Below, piece after piece: positions 35,581 through 40,587 of a stretch of DNA of 40,587 nucleotides; the stretch's first letter is position 1; every line of letters begins with the position of its first letter. The stretch is from assembly GCA_028280735.1 (NCBI GenBank), contig JANQLH010000122.1, positions 1 through 40,587 of the forward strand, read 5' to 3'. The notes under the pieces are model-generated. The model saw only the letters and a program-made list of their open reading frames with translations. It was not told the origin of the DNA and ran no database searches. The translations under genes and the position numbers were made by a program. The DNA is from SAR324 cluster bacterium. Lineage in GTDB: Bacteria; SAR324; XYD2-FULL-50-16.

Positions 35581-36220
35581 ACCTGTCCAATTGCAGCTGC
35601 TTGATCAGGTTCAGGTTATCTTCTCAAAAGGTGGTATCATGATGATTCCGCTTGCAGCTTGTTCTTTTATTGTACTTTTGGTGATTATTGAACGACTGCT
35701 GGTTTTGAGATCCGGCAGATTGACCTCTCTGAAGGCCATGGCAGCCTGGGATACCTGGTTTGCAAATAATCTTGATGAGGACAAGAAACCCAAACCGGTT
35801 TTAAGCTCCGTTCCGGTATCGATCTTAAGCTCACTGGTGGATTATTTTCCTTTGAGCCGCTCCAGATTGGAAGAAAGAATCACAGACTTGGGAAGAATGG
35901 AGAAACACAGATTAGAAAGAGGATTGGTCTTTTTAGATACCATAGCGGGCATCGCCCCTTTGTTTGGGTTGTTGGGAACCGCTCTCGGCATGGTTGAGGT
36001 GTTTTCAAGGCTTTCTGTGGCGGGAGAGGCGAAAATGAGTGCTCTTTCTTCGGGAATATCACAAGCGTTGTTTACAACTGTCACCGGCTTATGTATTGGA
36101 ATTCCGGCATTGATAGCCTTTAATCTGTTTTCCCGTCATATTGAGAAGATCCTGATCCAGACTGAAGATCAGATCAACCGTTTTATTGACCGTCATGCTC
36201 CCAAAATCATTAAAGAATAA
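35558..36220 (+). CDS. exbB: MotA/TolQ/ExbB proton channel protein
   Basis: A 220-aa inner-membrane protein with three helices: about 23-48 (GGIMMIPLAACSFIVLLVII), about 125-150 (LDTIAGIAPLFGLLGTALGM) and about 168-192 (ALFTTVTGLCIGIPALIAF). The last two are the diagnostic ExbB/TolQ segment with conserved Pro, Gly and Thr residues lining the proton path. The cytoplasmic loop is charged. With the next two genes it forms a TonB-type energy-transducing set (exbB - exbD - tonB, spaced 14 bp and overlapping 14 bp). TolQ cannot be excluded, but no tolA, tolB or pal is present. No good ribosome binding site is seen. Confidence 0.9.
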   Translation: MTTSIPPEPVQLQLLDQVQVIFSKGGIMMIPLAACSFIVLLVIIERLLVLRSGRLTSLKAMAAWDTWFANNLDEDKKPKPVLSSVPVSILSSLVDYFPLSRSRLEERITDLGRMEKHRLERGLVFLDTIAGIAPLFGLLGTALGMVEVFSRLSVAGEAKMSALSSGISQALFTTVTGLCIGIPALIAFNLFSRHIEKILIQTEDQINRFIDRHAPKIIKE

Positions 36221-36234
36221 CCAATCAACCTTTC

Positions 36235-36636
36235 ATGAAGCTATTTAACACCACAAAGCGGAAAACCGGTATCAATTTGACTGCCCTGGTTGATGTGCTG
36301 TTTTTGTTGATAATCTTTTTTTCGGTTTCTACAAGGTTTACCAACCAGCAAGCCATTCAAGTGGATCTGCCCCAGACTGAAAATTCAAACACCATTTCGA
36401 CTACTGAAAAGTTGATCATTATTATGCGTGATGAAAATGAGGTTTTTATTAACGGTGCATTATTCAATTGGAAGGTTGTAAATTCGGAAATTGAAAAATC
36501 CAAATATGACAGAACACAAAGAGTCATACTCAATATCGATAAAAAGATTACCCACGGCAAAGTAGTAGGGCTTCTCGATTTGCTTAAGACCCATCAATAC
36601 AAAACAGTAGTCTTTGGTACTTATGGCGATTCGTAA
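36235..36636 (+). CDS. exbD: ExbD/TolR biopolymer transport protein
   Basis: A 133-aa protein with a short basic cytoplasmic N-terminus (KLFNTTKRKTGIN), one membrane helix (about 15-32) and a periplasmic domain. The essential helix aspartate is Asp20 in LTALVDVLFLLIIFF. The periplasmic part has the ExbD pattern VDLPQTENS, then LIIIMRDENEVFINGALF and the end of the fold ILNIDKKITHGKVVGLLDLLK. It works with ExbB to convert the proton gradient into movement of TonB. It starts 14 bp after exbB and its end overlaps the tonB-like gene by 14 bp. Confidence 0.92.
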   Translation: MKLFNTTKRKTGINLTALVDVLFLLIIFFSVSTRFTNQQAIQVDLPQTENSNTISTTEKLIIIMRDENEVFINGALFNWKVVNSEIEKSKYDRTQRVILNIDKKITHGKVVGLLDLLKTHQYKTVVFGTYGDS

Positions 36637-37501
36637 CCACACTTTTTTCCTGACAGCACTACTACTGACTACACTTATCCATCTGCTTACCATAGGTCCG
36701 CTTTCCCAATGGCTAAACAGGGAGATCCTCCCTGCTTTATCTGATGAAAGCATGATCATTGATCTTTCAGAAATCAAGGATCAAAAAAACAATGCCGTTG
36801 ATCAACCGATTATTGAGGACCGAAGTCATGAAAAATCCAATCCGCTTTTAGAAGAGAAACCTCAATCGAAGAAGAACCGCCTTCACATCCCCCGTACTAA
36901 AAAACACCTTGACCCCACATTAAGCGAAGATAAAATAGCTTCAAACGAACATAATCCTCCCCAAAAAACTATTCCAGCGAAACCGCCTGAGACAACGCAA
37001 CAAGAAACCAACACATCACAGTCTCCATTGTTTATCCGCAAACCTGAATTAAAACCCGAGATTCCGACAGAGCAGGCCAAGGAAAAAGCCATTCCGGATG
37101 AAATAAAAGATACCTTCAGGGACGGCAAGCCGGAAAAAACCGACGATGAAAACATGGAGTATTCCATGAACTCTTATAAATGGACATTTAATCGCTATAT
37201 TGGCAACTGGGCGGTTGATATTCGAAGATGGTGGAAAGCGCCATTGGATTACGCAATGGGAAATGTTCCGGAAGGAGGAGATTTGTGGATCACCGTTAGA
37301 ATCGCTAAATCCGGGAGAATGGAGGGATACACGGTTAAAGGTTCGAATGTTACGGCAGAAATGGAATGGAGAGTGATCCAGGCATTGATTGGTTCTTTTG
37401 ACAGACCTCCGTTACCTGAATCATTTCCCGAAGAATCATTGCTGATCAACTGGCGGTTCATCTACCCTCCAGTTCGACCACAACTAAGAATGCGAAGATA
37501 G
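36623..37501 (+). CDS. TonB-like energy-transducer protein
   Basis: A 292-aa protein with a cytoplasmic stub, one membrane helix (about 8-27, TFFLTALLLTTLIHLLTIG), a long flexible Pro/Lys/Glu-rich periplasmic linker (about 45-165) and a C-terminal domain (about 180-285) resembling the TonB fold (WITVRIAKSGRMEGYTVKGS, then FDRPPLPESFPEE and NWRFIYP). The linker is of TonB type rather than the helical TolA type. ATG 36623 lies inside exbD (14-bp overlap); TTG 36614 would add three residues and is less likely. No TonB-dependent receptor is in the window, so its client is unknown. It converges with the receiver at 37513, leaving 11 bases between the stop codons. Confidence 0.82.
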   Translation: MAIRNHTFFLTALLLTTLIHLLTIGPLSQWLNREILPALSDESMIIDLSEIKDQKNNAVDQPIIEDRSHEKSNPLLEEKPQSKKNRLHIPRTKKHLDPTLSEDKIASNEHNPPQKTIPAKPPETTQQETNTSQSPLFIRKPELKPEIPTEQAKEKAIPDEIKDTFRDGKPEKTDDENMEYSMNSYKWTFNRYIGNWAVDIRRWWKAPLDYAMGNVPEGGDLWITVRIAKSGRMEGYTVKGSNVTAEMEWRVIQALIGSFDRPPLPESFPEESLLINWRFIYPPVRPQLRMRR

Positions 37502-37512
37502 CTTACAAACGA

Positions 37513-37908
37513 TCAAGTGCTAAATCCCATTTCTTCCAGTAGTTCAAAAAGCTTTTTTTGTTGAAATGGTTTCACCAGGTAATACTCGCAGCCCTCATGA
37601 AATGCGGATAAGATGTTCTGTTTGTCACCAAGTGCTGTCACCATAACCACTTTCACACCGGCTCCAATATAGATACCGTTTTCCTCTTCAATCTTTCTAA
37701 TTCTCTTCAGCGTCTCGTGGCCATCCATCACCGGCATTTTAATATCCAGAAAAATAACATCATAGAAATCTTTCTCTTTAAGGCTTAATTGAAAATACTC
37801 TACTGCCTCTTTGCCGTTTACCGCAATATCGCAATGACCCGTATCCTCGAGCATGGTATGCAATAGCTTTCTGTTGGTCAGGTCGTCGTCAACAATTAAG
37901 AACTTCAT
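37513..37908 (-). CDS. Single-domain response regulator (CheY-like receiver)
   Basis: A 131-aa stand-alone receiver. The acidic residues are DDD at 7-9, the phospho-acceptor is Asp55 in VIFLDIKMPVMDGHE, and Lys113 lies in LVKPF. The KMPVMDG motif and the longer loop with NGIYIGAGVKVVMVTALG fit receivers used inside phosphorelays. AGGGGA lies just before the ATG. It is the last of three signalling genes on the minus strand (kinase, receiver, this receiver), and is less similar to the two paralogous receivers than they are to each other. Confidence 0.92.
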   Translation of the reverse strand: MKFLIVDDDLTNRKLLHTMLEDTGHCDIAVNGKEAVEYFQLSLKEKDFYDVIFLDIKMPVMDGHETLKRIRKIEEENGIYIGAGVKVVMVTALGDKQNILSAFHEGCEYYLVKPFQQKKLFELLEEMGFST

Positions 37909-38001
37909 ATTCCCCTTTTTTGCTATGTTCGTTTTTTAAAGAGTATGGAGTTGGTTTTATCTTATTTAAACCGGAAAACAATCCATTTCCATGGTCCTAA
38001 A

Positions 38002-38382
38002 TCAACCAGTTACTTGTTCCAAAATGGATTGAACCTTTAATAGTAATTCTTCATGATCAAACGGTTTGGTGATATAGTCATCAGCTCCAGCTTCGTATCC
38101 TTTCTGCCGTTCGTTGATCATTGCTTTTGCTGAAATCAGGATGATCTTCACTTGTGATAGTTTTTCATCCTGCCGGATTTTTTCACACACCTCATAACCA
38201 CTTACACCCGGAAGCATAATATCAAGCAATACGATTTTAGGATTGAACTCGTGGATAGTACTGAGAGCTTCTTCCCCGGTATCAACCGTTAACAGGTGAT
38301 ACTCGTCGTCTAATATTTCTCTTAAGAATTTTAAATTCGTTTGGTCATCATCAACCACAAGAATTTTGTGACCTTTTTGCAT
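38002..38382 (-). CDS. Single-domain response regulator (CheY-like receiver), paralogue of the one at 16716
   Basis: A 126-aa stand-alone receiver with DDD at 11-13, phospho-acceptor Asp54 in VLLDIMLPG, Ser84 in LISAKA and Lys106 in ITKPF. An upstream ATG at 38469 would add 29 residues that match no receiver and lack a ribosome binding site. ATG 38382 has AGGA seven bases upstream and gives the same length and residue numbering as the paralogue at 16716-17099. The shared block ERQKGY...GADDY.TKPF makes the relationship clear. It lies between the kinase and the third receiver on the same strand. Confidence 0.92.
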   Translation of the reverse strand: MQKGHKILVVDDDQTNLKFLREILDDEYHLLTVDTGEEALSTIHEFNPKIVLLDIMLPGVSGYEVCEKIRQDEKLSQVKIILISAKAMINERQKGYEAGADDYITKPFDHEELLLKVQSILEQVTG

Positions 38383-38730
38383 GAGATATCCTGGTGACTT
38401 TAATTTTCGCAATTGGTTTATTGATCCTGTCCTAACTGATTTAATGGGGTTATTATATTCGGATCTCATCGCAAATGTCTAACTCAATTATTTTTTTTAC
38501 CTTTGATTTCTTGATGGATACCTCATATCGGACACTTTGTAATAGTTTCTTTTAATTGAAAAATTTAGAGCTATTATCAAAAATCTGCGATAAACAGCGA
38601 AGCCTAGTCGGCACTATAACACAAGTTGTCTCTAATTCAAAGTAACTTGATGAATTGATTTTTTTTCCAAATCCGCAGCTACTCTAATTAAACACATTTG
38701 TTGAAACGCTCGGATACAAACCGATAAACA

Positions 38731-40098
38731 TCATTCTTCAGCGTGCTGCTTTTTAAGTTCCATGGCAAGCTGTTCTTTTGTCAGGTATCCATTTTCTACT
38801 AGTATCTGCCCCAAGAGTTTTCTCCGCCGTTTTTGATTTTTGGGGATGATACAATTAATGATCGTGCCTCCGTTTGGATTCACCTCAGCCCAAATTCTAC
38901 CTTTATGTCCGGTTATGATCATATTTGATACAAACAGCCCCAGTCCGGCACCACTTGATAACGCCCTGGTTTTGCTGCTTTTACCAAATTTGTCAAAAAC
39001 ACTGACCAATTCATCTTCCGGAATTCCAATTCCCGAGTCAATTATTGAAATCTGAAAGCTGTTTTTTTTCTCCTTGATTTGAATTGTTATTGAAGATCCA
39101 AATTCAGAGAAATCAAAGGCATTATTAAAAAGATTTCTTAGTACCTGTTTAAATTTACTTTGATCCACTGCGATCAGATCTGTTTTCTGTTGAAAATCCA
39201 GTCGAACTTCAATGTTTTCGTCAGCAGCTTTTTTACTGAATTCTCCAACAATGTCTCTTATTAATTCTGACAAACTCAGATCCTGAAAATCAAAAACCAC
39301 CTCGTTTGCTTCCAGCTTTGACAGATCCAACAGGTTGTTTTGCAAAACTCGCATCCGTTGACTGCTGGTATATGCCTCCTGAAAGAATTCTAATAATTTT
39401 TCACGTTCTTCCTTGTAGATCCGGTCGATACCCATTTTGGTATATCCCAAGATCTGGTGGAGTGGTGTTCTTAACTCATGACTTATGCTGGCCAAAAACT
39501 CAGATTTTGCCTTAGTGGCTTCTTCCGCCTCCTGCCTGGCTTCAATTAAAGCCTTGGTTCTTTCCTCAATCAGCTCTTCCAAATGTTCTTGATGTTTCCT
39601 CAGCTCTACTTGGCTGATATTTAATTCGTTTTGAATAGCCTGACTTTTTCCAATAGCACCTTCCAATGCTGAGTTTTTAGTTTGCAGTTCTTTGTTTTTT
39701 TCACTTAAAAGCTTTTTTTGATCCCATAAATCACAAAATACTCGAACTTTGTTCAAAAGCAGCACCGAATCATAAGGTTTTACAATATAATCAAAGGCAC
39801 CAATTTCAAAGCCCTTTATAATATCTTGTTGTTCCTTGAGTATTGCTGAAAGGAAAATTACCGGCAGGTTTTTATTTAATTCTATAGATTTGATCCTTCT
39901 GGCGGTTTCCATGCCATCCATGTCCGGCATTACAATATCAATTAACCCCAAGGCAAATTCATGTTTGGAAGCCAGTTCTATAGCCTCTTTTCCTGAAAGC
40001 GCCTTGCTGACTTTATAGTTGTTTTTGTGAAGTATGTTTTCCAGTAGCTTTAGGTTGGAATCAACATCATCTACAATCAGTATGTGGTATTTCTCCAT
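38731..40098 (-). CDS. Receiver-histidine kinase hybrid with a half MshEN/GspE-N-type C-terminal tail
   Basis: A 455-aa soluble kinase. A receiver domain (1-120) has DD at 10-11, Asp54 and Lys107. A long coiled coil (about 125-200) leads to the HisKA domain with the H-box SHELRTPLH (His207). The HATPase domain has the N-box RNLFNNAFDFS (321-331), G1 with Asp354 in IIDSGIGIP and G2 GAGLGL (383-388). After residue 424 comes RRKLLGQILVENGYLTKEQL, ending LKKQ, which matches one half of the MshEN/T2SSE-N helical motif known to bind c-di-GMP in pairs. With no membrane segment or sensory domain, input is probably by phosphotransfer to the N-terminal receiver or by the tail. Confidence 0.93.
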   Translation of the reverse strand: MEKYHILIVDDVDSNLKLLENILHKNNYKVSKALSGKEAIELASKHEFALGLIDIVMPDMDGMETARRIKSIELNKNLPVIFLSAILKEQQDIIKGFEIGAFDYIVKPYDSVLLLNKVRVFCDLWDQKKLLSEKNKELQTKNSALEGAIGKSQAIQNELNISQVELRKHQEHLEELIEERTKALIEARQEAEEATKAKSEFLASISHELRTPLHQILGYTKMGIDRIYKEEREKLLEFFQEAYTSSQRMRVLQNNLLDLSKLEANEVVFDFQDLSLSELIRDIVGEFSKKAADENIEVRLDFQQKTDLIAVDQSKFKQVLRNLFNNAFDFSEFGSSITIQIKEKKNSFQISIIDSGIGIPEDELVSVFDKFGKSSKTRALSSGAGLGLFVSNMIITGHKGRIWAEVNPNGGTIINCIIPKNQKRRRKLLGQILVENGYLTKEQLAMELKKQHAEE

Positions 40099-40587
40099 AA
40101 TACAATCCGGATTGGCCCCGGAACCAGTTGAACGCCTATTGCTATTTACGAAAGTAACCGGTCCTTATTTAACACACATTTTAGGGTCTGTCTCAGCTTT
40201 GCTTTGCCTACCAGTATGACTTTTATTCCGGTTATCCTTAGGTCATCAATTATCGGGTATCAGCTGTCAGTTCGCGGATCAGTTACTCAAGCCCGGAAAG
40301 GAGTTGAAAAGTAATCGAGCTATTCAAGAGCAACATGTATCCTTTTAATTTGTTGCTAAAACGGAAAACGAAGCTTTCACCAATGACCGATGCCGGATAA
40401 CCGTAAACTGACTACCATGCCATGCGAGCTTTGATATATGTAGTAATTACCAGGAAGCTGCACATGTCAAGAAAACCCCACGATGTGTGTTTTACCTGAA
40501 AATAAATAAAACTGAAAGATTGGCCGTAATATGTTGAAGGTGATGCCCGAAATTTAAATAATCATACCTGTATCAAGATGATTTTTC
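40099..40587. other. Non-coding end of the window
   Basis: About 490 bases with no supported gene, RNA or repeat. The only open frame of note is a 61-codon + frame at 40034-40219 with no ribosome binding site or family likeness. An AGGAG at 40300-40304 is not followed by a useful frame. Confidence 0.4.

Noticed and set aside
40034-40219. 61-codon + frame at the right end of the window
   Set aside because: It mostly lies antisense to the kinase start, lacks a ribosome binding site and has low-quality composition.
1-40587. CRISPR array, integrase, attachment sites, tRNA or rRNA genes
   Set aside because: I found no regularly spaced repeats, no cloverleaf with a T-arm GTTCRA pattern, and no integrase signature by eye; this is a manual scan, not a tool result.

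Overview
The window looks like chromosomal DNA of a Gram-negative bacterium with moderate to low GC content. The Gram-negative envelope is shown by a TolC/adaptor/RND efflux operon, an ExbB/ExbD/TonB set, a DsbD with a signal peptide and a prepilin peptidase. Gene content (paired glycogen phosphorylases, scattered single-domain response regulators, a REP-type transposase remnant) would fit an uncultured lineage near the FCB superphylum, but no ribosomal marker is present and I do not assign a phylum.

Layout. 1-1807: a frameshifted remnant of a REP-associated tyrosine transposase, a DUF3788 protein and a GFA/CENP-V-like zinc protein. 2087-5963: threonine aldolase on +, then on the minus strand a tight run ftsY - radical SAM - crotonase-fold protein. 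6359-10079 (+): a sigma-54-dependent activator, recN and a small membrane protein coupled to recN. 10111-16387 (minus): a catalytically degenerate LytM/M23 protein, a 64-aa membrane protein and two tandem glycogen phosphorylases. 16716-18576 (+): a single-domain response regulator and L-serine dehydratase, converging with the minus-strand run prepilin peptidase - ilvE - LysE exporter - yacG - dsbD (23233-18570). 23393-25464 (minus): a DUF465-like peptide and an alpha-phosphohexomutase. 25489-26021: a long non-coding stretch full of inverted repeats, with a candidate branched RNA. 26022-32208 (+): the efflux operon. 32403-37501 (+): a 1000-aa protein of unrecognised family, then exbB, exbD and a tonB-like gene. 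37513-40098 (minus): two CheY-like receivers and a receiver-histidine kinase.

How the genes fit together. The two phosphorylases (glycogen to glucose-1-P) and the phosphohexomutase (glucose-1-P to glucose-6-P) form a glycogen-use route. The serine dehydratase, threonine aldolase and branched-chain aminotransferase are amino-acid metabolism. The kinase and the nearby receivers look like a phosphorelay whose output is protein-protein contact, since none of the three receivers carries a DNA-binding domain.

The best candidates for something undescribed are: (i) the 1000-aa protein upstream of exbB, in which a WY-containing module of about 150 residues occurs twice around an ankyrin/coiled-coil centre, and whose reading frame appears to continue after its stop in the +1 frame; (ii) the 84-nt three-way-junction-like element at 25772-25855 upstream of the efflux operon; (iii) a histidine kinase with half of an MshEN/GspE-N c-di-GMP-type motif at its C-terminus; (iv) a recN-coupled membrane protein carrying a phage head-protein-like cysteine motif.
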